From: Drosophila pseudoobscura
Lineage: Eukaryota > Arthropoda > Insecta > Diptera > Drosophilidae
Reading direction: 5' to 3'
DNA length: 64,000 nucleotides
Assembly (NCBI RefSeq): GCF_009870125.1
Contig: NC_046679.1
Span: 17,422,001 to 17,486,000, forward strand
In this document: positions 1 to 13,716 of the stretch, in pieces
Numbering within the stretch: position 1 is the stretch's first letter
Layout: each line of letters starts with the position of its first letter
Position numbers and translations under genes: made by a program
The notes under the pieces: model-generated
Told to the model about the DNA's origin: nothing
The model's database searches: none
Seen by the model: the letters and a program-made list of their open reading frames with translations, nothing else

Positions 1-1299
1 ACGATGTCAACAGTTATCCCATCGAAATTTTCGACCTTTCTGGGACATATTGTGTGCGACGTGTATGATGGCTAAGTGTTCTAGCCTTCTTCTTCTGAGA
101 GCTTGACAAAAGTAGAACAGGTGCTCTACCATTTATGATAAACAAACTACATATATGAAAGAAAATTACCGGGTATCTTAATGGGCAGGCACGTGTGACT
201 CGAAAAAACGTTCCGAATGAGTTTCTCTTAAATGAAAACGACAAAACAACAAAAATATGCCGGACGGTAAAGAATAGCTAAAACGGTTTAACGTAGTTTA
301 CAGAGAGAAAAATTTCCAGATAAGCGCGTGATCTCTAATATTTTTTAAATTTTGGGGAGTCGGAAACGAACTTATAAATATGAAAATGTAAATACACCCG
401 ACACTCATTCTGCATCCATTAATTCTCATCCATGCGAAGTGTAGTGTCTTGGTCTGCGTCAGAGGCCGAATTGATTTGGCTTATCTAGACTGGACAGCAA
501 TGAGTGAATTTGGATCTTGATAACACTTTGGCGCAGATGAGTGAGACGACGGCGGGTGGATTTGGTGAGCCCAGCGTCGTACTCGACGGCCGAAAGCGAT
601 AAAAGCTGGAACCATGATAAGATTCCCCTAACTGTTGCTGCATACGAATATTCTTTGAGCTAGTACTCGCTAGATACTCGAATCGTGGTCTTATTGTTTG
701 GGTTTTTGTTTTTTATTTGCACTATTTCTTTATATCTATACGATCGTGTTGATCACTGGAAACCTGTGAATGTGAATCAGTTTACTGTTTGCGCCAGCCG
801 GGTGAGGACGTCTGCGGAGCAAGATTTCTATACGACCCAGATACATACATATGTATGTAGAAAGAGAGCTCGGTGGTGGTAGTGAAGCGCTCGAGATCAA
901 CATTGCGATCTCGTTTGAGATTCAAACGCTGTGCTGTGCGATTGATCAGCGGGTAAAACCGACCTAGTCTGCCGTCTGATCTCCACTGGAGCTGACGCTA
1001 TACCTGGTGAAGTTCTATTCATGTGAACATACATCTGTACATATATTAAAGGCAAGGCGAAAACTTGCAGTTGATTAAAGCCAGTCTCTTGGGGGCATAG
1101 AATATCGAAAAAAGAAAACAAACAAAGCCCCAACGTGACACAGAGTCCGAGAAAAGCAAAGAACCTGTTTCGAATCTGTCTAAATGTAAGTCGCCCAAGG
1201 TCGATCACTCGGTCTTTTAAGAGTTTTTAAAAATGTTTGACGGTGAAGCAATTTTGTTGTGTTTTTGGGGTGTTTCATTTCAGTTTAGCTGGCTTCGAA
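1..1299 (+). promoter_or_regulatory. Upstream region and probable non-coding first exon of the AHCY-like gene
   Basis: No convincing coding sequence is visible here. TATAAATA lies at 373-380 and an initiator-like TCATTC at 405-410, a TATA-to-start spacing of about 34 bases, so a start near 407 is possible. A splice donor (gtaagt at 1186) and an acceptor (tttcag ending at 1283) would make a 98-base intron just before the first coding exon, with the untranslated exon ending at 1185. The transcription start and any alternative first exons are inference. Confidence 0.4.
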
Positions 1300-3845
<2,546 letters not shown>

Positions 3846-4060
3846 TCACTTTACTTGCACATTGCTCATTATTCATATAATTATTCAGTATTTTGATGTT
3901 AATAAAACAAGAAAGCACGGATGAAGCTTTGCAAGCGGATCGTTTGTTCATCCGATTTGATCGATTTTGCAAGACCTGCGCAATGACTTTGGGTGGTAAT
4001 GGTTCGATAGGAGAAAATGCAGCCGGTCGATTATTTATACATATACTTTACCAGTATATA
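3846..4060. other. 3' untranslated region and short flank of the AHCY-like gene
   Basis: The 3' UTR follows the TGA at 3843-3845, with AATAAA at 3901-3906. The rest, up to the inverted-repeat element, shows no gene. Confidence 0.5.
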
Positions 4061-5493
4061 CATATGTAGATGTGCCAGTTCGTACTACGAAAGCGTCACA
4101 CACGGGTTTTGGTCTGGGCACCCCAGAGACTTCGGCTCTGGCGTTCGGTTACTGACGCGTCATCAGAGAGAGAACGCAGAGAGAACATCTTTGCATGTGT
4201 TAGGACACACGCAATATGTTTCGACAAAAATATGTGATTGTATGGTTTTTTCTTTTTAAATTTTTTGCTTCCAGCATGTTTTAATGTATGGGTGCACATG
4301 CATTCTCACGTACTTAGAGTGTGTGTGTTTAGTATTGCTGGCCGCTAGAGCTGAAATTTGAGCTTCTAACAGGGACATCGGACGAACTATTTCTATCTGA
4401 GACAGAAATAAATAATGCATTTTATACCGCTTTTTCGGTTATCTTTTTGATTAGCGGACGACATAGTATATTATAATAACCCAACTATGTAGGTTAATAA
4501 TAATAATTATAATAGTATATTAATTTTAATATTATGGCTAATATAATGCACTTCACTGCGCACTGACTCTACAGACAAAACCTACAAACGTAGAGCAGGC
4601 CTCTTAGTCCTACTAGAATGCCTTGTTTCACAAACAATCACTATTGATATGCAGGTCTTTTAGTCCTATCAGCATATGCACCTTTAACCACAAACAATCA
4701 CACCCTCTTAGATATAAAAAAAACAAGTAATCTAATATAATCTAATGTAATTAATGGGGAATAAGCGCAACGTACTCGCGGAAAAACGAATCACTTGTTT
4801 TTCTCACAAGCTTCGCGCGAGCTTTTTGTCTATCCATCATTCCACGCATTCATACCCACACACACTTGCGTGCCCTCTAAGAGTACTAACACTTTTCTAA
4901 GAAGTTTGCCACCAAGACATCAAGCAACAGTAATTTTGAATACCCTCATGCAATATACGAATGTAATAAACTTTAATACATATGTATGTACATATGTTCA
5001 TAAGATTTTCATTGATAGGTATTGTCCGTGAGAGTATTCAAGGTGCGACACGCATATACATTTTTTCGTTGCACATTCCCGACGGAAAGCGCGCAATTGA
5101 CAAGTGATTTGACATGTATGTAAAAACAAACCCATACATACATATGTATGCTTATTTGTATTTATGTTTATAAACTCAAATTTTGGTTCTAGCGGCCAGC
5201 AATACTAGAACTCACACACGCAAAGTACGTGAGAATGCGTGCACCCATACATTCGAATATTCTGGAGGAACAACAGAAAACAGAAATTATCATCAGCATC
5301 AGATCTCTCAAAACGAAAAAAGCATAAAAACACATTTTTTTTTCGAAACATATTGCGTGTGTACTAACACATGCAAAGATGTTTTCTCTACGCTATCTCA
5401 TGAAGCTTCAGTACCCGATCGCCAGAGACGAAGTCTCTGGTGTAACCCATCGTGTGACGCTTTCTAGTATGAACTGGCACATCTACATACATA
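4061..5493. mobile_element. Element with ~300-bp inverted arms (foldback/MITE-like)
   Basis: The left arm (4061-4362) is the imperfect reverse complement of the right arm (5175-5493). Both read, from outside in, gtagatgtgccagttc, then gcgtcacac, then cagagacttcg, then aacatctttgcatgtgtta, then cacgcaatatgtttcg, then gtatgggtgcac, and end at ttgctggccgctaga and aatttgag. The 812-bp interior has no transposase-like reading frame. Inside it, 4595-4641 and 4651-4701 are an imperfect tandem duplication (gcaggc/tctcttagtcctat, ending in cacaaacaatcac). The arms have diverged by many substitutions and indels, so it is old. Long arms without coding capacity suggest a foldback-type DNA transposon remnant; no family name is claimed. 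Confidence 0.7.
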
Positions 5494-5544
5494 TACATAC
5501 ATGTACATATATACTGTATGGTTAGTGGCTGTATGCTGTCTTAG

Positions 5545-5800
5545 GGTGTCATTAATATCGTCTCGTTTTGTTTATGCACCGTTCGAATGACCATGCCAGG
5601 GCGTTGATCTTGTTGAAATCGTCGGTGATGATATTCGATAATGGCATATTGTTAGTTCTTGTACGGTTGTTCAATATTCGTTTTGAGTAATTGGTCATCG
5701 ATTGTTGTTGTTGTTGTTTCAGCTCAGCGTTTCGATGCTTTTTCAATTCCAAGAGTTTTAATTGTTTTTGTATTGTGAGGACCCATACTAGGAGCCTCAC
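5545..5800 (-). mobile_element. LINE fragment related to family B (segment between EN and RT)
   Basis: The minus strand encodes a stretch with IITDDFNKINALAWSFER, which matches IITDDFEKINALAWSFER of the family B element at about 21970-22030. Only this linker segment is recognisable, preceded by a Gln-rich run. It is a 5'- and 3'-truncated relic, separate from the large family B copy. Confidence 0.75.
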
Positions 5801-6195
5801 ATTATGATATGACAAACTATAGCACATCGCAATGGAGCGAATCTGTAAGACCCAAGTCAAGATTATAGCACTTACATATGTACATACATATGTTAGCGAA
5901 TAAGTTAGTTTATTTTTACATAGCCGAAACCCGCCAGACGGCCAGCTCACACAGAATAACAAGCATAGAGGGGAGCGAGAACCACGCTCAGCCGGCATCA
6001 GAGCGGCTCTCTTTCGGGAATGTCCCGTTGGGCCGAAAACGAGCGCCGGGCGTGGGTGAGAGCAAGGTAGTAGAATTCGATCAAGAATCAAACGAAGAGG
6101 GTCAGTGCCGCGGACGGCAAAAGTGTCGAAAGTGTTGAACCGCCGCGCTTTTAGGAAAAACTGAGGAATCAGAATACACGGAGCTTCGCAGCAGA
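5801..6195. other. Unassigned repeat-rich sequence
   Basis: I recognise no gene. There is a tacatatgtacatacatatg stretch near 5876 and a GC-richer block at 5930-6140 with a short open frame that matches nothing I know. Confidence 0.3.
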
Positions 6196-6224
6196 TCAGG
6201 GGAACTGAAAGACGAAGGAATGGA

Positions 6225-6560
6225 GGATTTTAGGGGAAATCAGTGCCAAATCCGGGGGGGAGCTGGCCGATGGACGGGATGGGAGAGGGAGTAGACAATC
6301 TCCGTCTATTTCGTGGCCAAATTGATGCAGGTAGAATTTAAAGCAACCGTGGCCGCTTAAAAGTTGAGTCAGGTAGAAGTTCACACTCCCGTGACTTCGC
6401 GTGCACCACTCTTCGATATTTGGGATTAAGGTGTAAGTCCATCTCCCCTTCGCCGACTCCGTCCATTTACGCTGCCACTCTGCCATTGTTTCCTGCCGTT
6501 CCCGTTGACCGATAGCGTTCCTACTTGGCGCCGCCGGTGCTACATCGCAGAGTTCCAGAA
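6225..6560 (-). mobile_element. R1-clade LINE fragment, C-terminal part of ORF2
   Basis: The minus strand reads MAEWQRKWTESAKGRWTY, then LIPNIEEW, then VNFYLTQLLSGHGCFKFYLH, then FGH. That order is typical of the region after the reverse transcriptase in R1-clade elements, just before the terminal zinc-finger region. The finger is not intact. Only this C-terminal piece remains; 6560-6735 beyond it holds a short internally repeated ctttggccagatc segment that I cannot classify. Confidence 0.7.
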
Positions 6561-6734
6561 AGCACTTCCGCTTGCTATCCCATTTCCGCCGCGAATCCTT
6601 GTGTGACCAGATTCGCGGCAAATTCCCCTGGGTTGAAGGATCCGGCTTTGGCCAGATCCGCATGGATCCGATCTGGCTTTGGCCAGATGAGAACGCAAAA
6701 ATACAAATAGCCAACATTATAGCCGAATATAGAC

Positions 6735-6935
6735 AAGAAAGAACAAAAAATAGAAATAAGAACACTAATATATAAAAAAGTATTACAACCAATACTATCA
6801 TACGGCACCTAGCATGGTTCAGCATAAGCTCCATTCAAATGGAAAAAATCAGAATTTTCGAAAGGCGTGCTATTAGACGCGCTATTGGCATCAGTGCCAA
6901 AAATCTAGCAACTAATCACTATATTTAATATGTAT
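6735..6935 (+). mobile_element. Jockey-clade LINE fragment (post-RT region)
   Basis: Plus-strand pieces KKVLQPILSYGT and MEKIRIFERRAIRRAIGISA correspond to LIQPVLMYGYVAW and MEELRRFERKILRKSIG in the family A ORF2 C-terminal region. A stop lies within the short region. It is another degraded insertion, in the opposite orientation to its neighbours. Confidence 0.7.
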
Positions 6936-6984
6936 ATATATATATAGTATATTAACAATAAAAAGCTATACACTATTGCAAACA

Positions 6985-8245
6985 TTAAAAGAATTGACTC
7001 AATAATGATATATGTAAATAATAACAAAATTTGTAGAAAAATTCCCGACCTCTGCAAAAATCACTCAAACAGTTCCTCGCTTCTTGGGTGACAGTCACCC
7101 TTGGAGTGTATCTACCCGACACAATCCACCCGAGAAGCGTTTTCTGCAGAGTTAGATAGTCAGAACCTTGTCTAGTTTGACCGAAAGATAAAACTTCGGA
7201 AATTGTTTCTGCACCTATCAAAATATCTATCTTCTGTGGCCTAAAGAAATATGGGTCTGTAAGTTAAGTTCATCGGGATTTTCCAATCACTCACGTTAAG
7301 TGTTTGATCAGGGTGATACTCCAAAATGGAACTTAAAATACATAAACCGGCCGAAAATTCACTACCAGTAATTCGCGTCTTCAGCACCGTGTGTATCTTT
7401 TTCTTGACAATACCAAGAAAGTGGATACACGACTGATCCTTATGGATCTGTAAGTGCTAAGTCCTCAGTCCTCGACACTTTTTAGCTTTACATCGTACTA
7501 CACAGTGGCCTTGTTACAGACAATTGATGCATAGGGATGCAGTTTTTGCCAATTCGGCATTACTGCCAGCCGACCAAATGGACTGCAATCTGTCAACAAA
7601 TGGTCTTTCGCATTGCAGTAGCTGCATTGTTGGTTTTTGGTATTCGCAGTAGAACACGCTCCGATTATGCGGCTTGCTTGGCACAGCTTTCAGCTCCTGC
7701 TTTGGATTTTCCGAATTTTCGGCCGAAATATGCTGAAGTCTGCGATATAGCAACTTTTCACAGTCAGCCCAAAGTGGCAGATTATTATGATCGGGCTGTT
7801 CTTTCCATTTCTGTTTGGTCACCGGGTCGACTCTGATCAACACGAGATGAATAATCATCGAATTCGAAATTTTTTTATCATCGCCTTTTCGACAACAATG
7901 AGCCATATATGGATGAAGGTACCTTAAGGACGATGCTGATTGCTGGGTCATTTTGGGAAGACTAAATAGGTCATCAATGTGATTTTTGAAGATCAGACCA
8001 TAATGAGAGTTTTTCCAACTCTCTCCAAACTCCTTGTCATTGTCTATATGATCAATCTCCTCTTGAAGTTTACATGCCGCGCCAATGCTACGCATCAGCG
8101 TTTCGAGCTGCACTAGATGCACTCGAGCTCCGTCATCACCAGCAGAATATCTCTTTAGCTCTTCAAGGACGATACTGTTATTGGCTCTTGAGGTCATATT
8201 GATTCTCAATACAATCAACTGAAAGCGAAAAGTCGTTTCCAATAA
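6985..8245 (-). mobile_element. BEL/Pao LTR-retrotransposon fossil (gag and protease region)
   Basis: The minus strand carries a BEL-type gag region (7514-8242) with the signature around DPVTKQKWKE and a downstream protease-region trace (6985-7221, around LQKTLLGWIVSG). No reverse transcriptase, integrase or clear LTR pair is seen. The element is broken, with several breaks, and looks old. Family assignment rests on these two motifs. Confidence 0.65.
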
Positions 8246-9097
8246 TCGAATTCAATGAATATACCCGCCAAATTTAGGGTATAGCGACGCTTGGCTCAAG
8301 CGCGTAAACAAAAACCACACGAGAATATCAACAAACAGCAATGGTGGAAAGCGATTGTGAAAAACACCGCTGCAGTTCTGAAGTTTGTATGCTGTGTGTT
8401 TGTATACGCTTTCAAGGGCTTACACGAATGGACGGCTAAGTACCGACTTAAGTATTGATTAGCGAAGCACGATTTTGTCTAAATTAATAACTGGATTCTA
8501 CTGACACAAAACTAATATACCCGACGAAAACAGGGTAGCGCGTCACTTGGCGTTCGGCTTGGATCAAGGGCCTCAAACGATAAGAATAGCGATAAGCAAC
8601 GCTAAGGAGCGAAAGCGAAACGAAAATTCACCGTTGCAGCTGCGTATTGGCTGACCCAACTATGTACATACATACATACATATATTGTATGTATATTTTA
8701 CCCAACGAAAACGAGAAAGGGGGAGGGGTGACAATGAGCTTTAAATTTTTACACAAATACCTCTTTATTAAATCGGAAAATCCAGGTGTACTACTCTTCT
8801 GGCGCTGGATGCTCCCACTAATTGGCTGTTTTTTGGTAAATGTAACATAACAGGGTATTGCACGACCGACGCGGTGATTTTGCGTTTATTTTTCGTTTTC
8901 TTTGCACACACGATGCGGTCAATGGCAATTGATGTTGGGTACACATGTATGTATGCATATGTATGTTAGATTTTAATATATGTATGTATGTGTTTGCTTA
9001 TCTATTTTTTGCTCGTGTCACTGTCACTATTGTCTTCCACCATTTTAAAAGTTCTACGTTGAAGGGGGGCGGAGACCATGCAATTTTAGAATAGTTT
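8246..9097. other. Non-coding flank with short palindromic tatacccg/gggta scraps
   Basis: No gene is visible. Near 8260, 8516 and 8700-8860 there are tatacccg...aaa...gggta-like motifs, reminiscent of the hairpin near one end of DINE-1/INE-1 elements. Simple tacatacata runs occur at 8660-8690 and 8940-9000. Confidence 0.3.
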
Positions 9098-9160
9098 TTA
9101 TACCCGATACTCAAAATGAGTATAGGGGTATATTAGTTTTGTGGTGAAAATGGATGTGTG
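9098..9160 (+). mobile_element. DINE-1/INE-1-like fragment
   Basis: The stretch beginning tatacccgatactcaaaatg and continuing gagtataggggtatattag resembles the conserved end of Drosophila DINE-1/INE-1 (Helitron-like) repeats. It is cut off abruptly at about 9162 where the next inverted-end element begins. Confidence 0.5.
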
Positions 9161-9162
9161 TA

Positions 9163-9677
9163 ACCAAAGACTATACAATACCAAGACATCCAACATTAGA
9201 ACCCAAAAGGCACGAGGGAGCGCGCGGGGTTTCAATTCCCTTTTCGGCTGTACTTCTTCTCTACCGCGACCCCGCTGCCCAACGGTTTCGTTTGTTCGGC
9301 AATTCTCGGCTGGTTTCGGCACGCAGCCACTGACATGCTTTCAGTGCGCTTGTGTGTGAAGCTAAAAGCCGTATATGCTGCGGGCGAAACCGGTTTATGG
9401 CCGTGCCGACCTAGCACATACACACATATACAGAACTACAAGCATATTTCTGGGTTGGCTCGAGCTCGTGCCAGGCTCGCTTCTTCACTTCTTGTTTAGC
9501 AATCATTGCAATCAGATGTACAATATGAGCGGAATAACAAAAGATGATGCAAAGTCCGACCGGCCGTAAAAGAGAATTGAAGTAATAGCCCCGAGCTCCC
9601 GTACCATGAAGCGTCAAACGAAAATTGAAAAAGAATTTGTTCCTCATGCAACATCTTGGTATTGTATAGTCTTTGGT
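9163..9677. mobile_element. 515-bp sequence with 24-bp perfect terminal inverted repeats
   Basis: accaaagactatacaatacc plus aaga at 9163-9186 is exactly reverse-complemented at 9654-9677. The interior has no convincing gene. I see no clear target-site duplication, and the right end abuts the truncated 3' end of LINE family A copy 1. It could be a short non-autonomous DNA transposon or an inverted duplication made at a rearrangement breakpoint. Confidence 0.5.
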
Positions 9678-12066
9678 CATAGCTAATAACCATTTCCATT
9701 AGATGGTTTAAATGATGGGCAGTAAGGAACTCAGTGGGGTAGTTTGAGGGTATTTCCGTTTGAATCGTATTGTCGAATCGTATTCGATCCAGCTTCTCCA
9801 GTATTTGGAACATGAGTCTGTCTATCCTTGTTGTTTTTGTTAATGTTCGCTTGTTCGATATGTAGTGGACCGTCAATGCATCTCTGCTTTGAGTGCCGAT
9901 TGATTTGCGAAGTATTTTTCTTTCGAACCGGCGCAGCTCTTCCATCTCGATAGTCTTTATGTTCATCCACGCTACATAGCCGTACATAAGAACTGGTTGT
10001 ATTAGTTTTTTGAAGGCTAGAGCGCAGATTCTGGTGATGTGACTGATGTTCCCTTGATTGGAGGATATTGGCTTGTATATGTGTTGGATCTTGTGGATCA
10101 TTGCACAAGCTCTTCTTCGGGCATTTGCTGTGTGTGTCTTGAAGTTCAGTTATTCGCCGTAGACAACACCGAGGTACTTGAACTGCTTTTCGTATTTGAT
10201 TGCCAGTCTATCGTAGATGAACAGACTGGGCTGGAATCTCCTCGCATTCCTGTACAGGTAGCCCAATTGTGGGCCCTTAAGGATTGAGCTGGTGCATTTG
10301 CTTGCATTGAGCTTGAGATGCCATTTGGTGAAGTAGTAGCACAGTATGTTCAAGTACCCGTTTAGCTCTCTTTCAGCGATGGCCATTGAACCGGAAGATA
10401 CCAGTAGCAGGATATCATCGGCGTAGATTAGTGCTTTAATTTGTGTGGTTGAGCCGGTAGGGACTTGGTATTCGGGCATGTCTGCCAGGTAGATGTTGTA
10501 GAGGATGGGTGCCAGCAGTGAACCTTGTGGAACCCCTGCTGGGATCGACCTTATAAGGGACAGATCCGAGTCTTCTGGGCTGCTAACCTGAAATGAGCGG
10601 TTTGTTAAATAATTATGGACTATTTTTGTGATGTCTGGGGTGAAATTTAATTGGGTCATCTTGTAAATGAGTCCGCTGGTCCAGACTGTGTCGAAAGCCT
10701 TCTCAAAGTCCAGAGCACAGGCTATTGTAGCACGTTTGTGGGATAAATTCTCAAAGATGAAATCGTTTGCTGCGATGAACGCATGGTTGGTTGACAATTT
10801 CGCTCTGAAGCCATACTGAGTATCTTTCAACGTGCTATGTGAGTCCATGTGCTTCTGTATTTGTTGCATTATTATTTTCTCCAGCAGCAGACTTATTGCA
10901 GATAGTAGAGCAATAGGCCTGTACGCTCGGAGGCTGTGCGGATTTAATCCAGGTTTGTGAATGGTGATGATTCTGCTGTTCTTCCATTCGGAAGGAAAGT
11001 ATCCTAAGTTTAGGCAGTGGTTGAATAGTGTTGCTAAATGTTTTAGCATTGGCATATTGCAGTGTTTGCTAAGTCGGGTGAACGGCTTGTTTGGGTTATT
11101 CGGGTTTATGGTTATTTTTGGGATTGCCTCATCAGAGTCAAGGGCTTTGGCTATTGCATTTGTTAGAGTATGTACGTGGTTATCTATGTCAGCTGTGTTT
11201 AAGTTTTGGGTGTTTGGGATGTGTCTTAGGTTCTGTAGAATTATTGTGTTTCAGTGGATCGGGTCTATTTTCTGAAAATTGTGTATCGATTTTGGTGGGT
11301 TGTAGTTTAGTCGGTTCCGTCCTAGATTTATGTCTATGGTTATTCCAAAGTGGTCTGATGGGAAGTCTTTGATGGTTTTGCAGCCGAAGGTAAATGTTGA
11401 GTAGTCTATTGGGGTTGAGGATGAAGTTAGGAAAAAATCTATTGAGGAGTCTCCTGTCTGATTGGGACGTGTGGGTTCTTGGGTTGGGTGGAGAATTAGG
11501 AATGGTTGGTCTGCCAGCCACCGCTCTAAGCTAATTCCTGACGTGTTGATGTGTTCTGGACGGTACGTGGGCCTATTCCAGGCTGGGTGTTTCGCGTTCA
11601 AATCACATCCGATAACGAGTTGCTCATGATCCTCTATTTGAGCTAGCGAGTGCATTAGAATGTCCAAGTCTGAGCTTAGTAAAGGATGCTGGGGACGTAG
11701 GTAGAGTGAGATTTCAATTAATCCAGTTCTTAAATTGCGTCTGTTTGTATAGAATATCTGCACTGCCACAGCCTCGATGTATTGCATTTGGTCGATTTTC
11801 ACTCGTTCGTAACTGAGTCCATTTCTCACGCAGATGGCTACTGCTGTTCCAGGGCTTCTTGTGCTGTTCTGCGTGGATTCTAAGCTTGCTACATGTTGCC
11901 TCACGAATTGGTAGTTGGTTAATCCGGCTGAGTGCGTACTTCTCAGGTTGTGCTCAGCGAGTAGCATTAGATCTGGCCTGTGTTTGTTTAGATGCTCGTT
12001 AAGTTCATTTCGCCTACGCCGTTGAACGATGCCATTGACGTTTTGGAACATGATTTTTACTGGCAT
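9678..12066 (-). pseudogene. LINE family A copy 1 ORF2 (endonuclease and reverse transcriptase), broken
   Basis: ATG at 12064-12066. The N-terminal apurinic-type endonuclease shows QNVNG, LLAEHN, GCDLNAKHPAW, SSIDFFL and SDHFGI. The reverse transcriptase follows with YRPIALLSA, DFEKAFDTVW, GVPQGSLLAP and the catalytic IYADDILLL. Two in-frame stops interrupt one continuous frame: a TGA at 11251-11253 after KIDPIH, where the related family B has Trp, and a TAA at 10150-10152 after GVVYGE. The C-terminus is lost at 9678. The same two stops are in copy 2, so this copy is dead and its defects predate or were spread by conversion. Confidence 0.88.
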
Positions 12067-13627
12067 TTAGTTGAGCGCGATTTGGATCAGGAAGTCCAGA
12101 ATCAATTGCTGTTTTCCCTTTTTATCCGAGCTGGAGTTTGGGTATTTCTTAATTAAGGATTGCATGATGTCGAAGCAGGTAACCAAATCTTTTCCAAATG
12201 CATCCACAGAGTCCCCGTTGAGTTGTTCAAATGAAAAACCGGCGTTGTTTGCCTGTTTCTTTTCTTGGCGTGGTCTCGGGTTTTCCTTCACTTGTGTAGG
12301 TGTCGGCTTGCTTTTGGCTGCTGAAGCGTAGCTTCGTCCCTTTTCAATTCGGCTTTGTAGCTGGACAGTTGCAGCTGCAGTTGCGATGGACTTGTTTGTT
12401 TTTTTTTTGGGTGTGGTTTCGCCTTTCGGTCATTTTTTTGATGTACTCAATTCGTACTGGGCAGATTTTAGCATTGGCTGTATGATTTCCAGAGCAGTTC
12501 ACGCATTGGGTTTTTTGTGTTGTATCTTCTTGGCCGTCTTCCTTTTTCTTTAAGGTGCATTGCCCTGGAGCATGTGTTTTTGTGCATTTGACACAGCGGA
12601 ATGCCATTTTGCAGTTGCTGGCAACATGGCAGAACCGTCGGCAATTGTGACATTGCTTAATTGCGTTTGGGTGCGGCTTGAAACCCTCGATGTTAATTCG
12701 GCAGTTGAGGAGTGTTGTTACTTTAAATATTTCGTTTATTTTTTCAGTTTTCTCCACTTGAACCATCCACATCTTTTCCTTGTAAGGCTTCACTGACAGG
12801 ATGTTTAGCTCAGGCACGGCCTCAACTAGTGCTGTCTTGACTTCATCAGAATCGTACACTTCAAGTGGTAGTTTCCTTAAGATCACTGTGTGTGGCTTAA
12901 CTTGCTTAGGCGTGAAGCTATAGTACAACACTTTGTTTTTGTTCAACAACTCTTTAGTTAGGTTGAAATCTGCCAATGAGAAGACCTTTACATGTATCAC
13001 GTTTTTGTTTAGGATGTTGAGAGTAAATTTGTTTGATGATTCCTTCAGGAGTGTTGTTAGGGCTTTGGCGTTTTGCTGGTACGTTACTATGACCGGTAGA
13101 CCTTTTTCATTATTGCCATTTTTGGTGGGTATCACCGTCTTTTTTGGTATACGAATTGGCTTAGGTGGTGCTTTGGATGTGGATGTGGGTAGTTTAGGAA
13201 ATTCCTTATTTTGTACATCCTCCGGTATGGTTTGTTGGGGTTTTGTGTTGGGAATTTGTTTGCTTGCACTAGCTTTTTTTGATTTTTTGGGTGTAGTTGG
13301 TGCACCTTCACTTTCCTTCACATCCTCAGGTTTCGTTTTTTTGGGTTTTGGTGTTGTTTTTGGCGTCGCGTTTACGGCTTCGATATATTTTTTGTATTTA
13401 ATGTGCTCAGCACGTAGAAAATTGAGTTTTTCCATGATGGAATCCATCTCATCGCGGTCCATTATTACGGTATCTTGTCCCGTATCGCAATCACTTATTA
13501 GATCACTTTCGCAATCACTGTCAGAGGTTGATAATTCTGCTCTGGTCCTTTTCACGTTATCATATTCAGCTTCCATTGCCTCGTCAACGAGCCTAACATC
13601 GTCACTGATTGCCGAATGTGCTGCCAT
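12067..13627 (-). pseudogene. LINE family A copy 1 ORF1 (gag-like, PRE_C2HC and zinc knuckles)
   Basis: Starts at the ATG at 13627 (MAAHSAISDD; the more upstream in-frame codon is GTG). An acidic N-terminus is followed by a Lys/Pro-rich linker. Next is a PRE_C2HC-like region (KLPLEVYDSDEV to LLNCRINIEGF), then zinc knuckles CHNCRRFCHVASNC and CVKCTKTHAPGQC and a third Cys-rich motif CVNCSGNH. It is an RNA-binding gag-like protein that would package element RNA. At an A10 run (reverse complement around 12391-12400) the frame changes. The continuing protein (TNKSIATAAATVQLQ to FLIQIALN) lies in the +1 frame to the TAA at 12067-12069. ORF1 ends directly against the ORF2 ATG. Confidence 0.85.
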
Positions 13628-13680
13628 TTTGTTCGATTTTTCCACTGTGCAGCCTCAACCGTTTTTTTTTTATCGATCGG

Positions 13681-13716
13681 CGTTTAGCGTTTATTTATTG
13701 TCGTATTTCATATTAC
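13681..13716 (-). repeat. 36-bp match to the 3' end of LINE family A, just upstream of copy 1
   Basis: Reading leftward, gtaatatgaaata then gacaata and aacgctaaa match the 3' end of copy 2 at 19670-19705, with about four differences in 36 bases. It sits between the family C fragment and the start of copy 1, followed by about 15 bases containing an A run. It is therefore head-to-tail with copy 1, like the 5' tags seen on Drosophila telomeric HeT-A elements, or the last scrap of an upstream tandem copy. Confidence 0.65.

Larger units (their letters stand above)
9678..13670 (-). mobile_element. Jockey-clade LINE, family A copy 1 (3' truncated)
   Basis: Two-ORF non-LTR retrotransposon reading leftward. 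The 5' end lies near 13665, shortly before ORF1. The element stops at about 9678 inside the last codons of ORF2, so the 3' UTR is missing. Its 9789-13445 core is nearly identical, in inverted orientation, to 15471-19127 of copy 2, while the two ends outside this core have clearly diverged. Confidence 0.92.
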
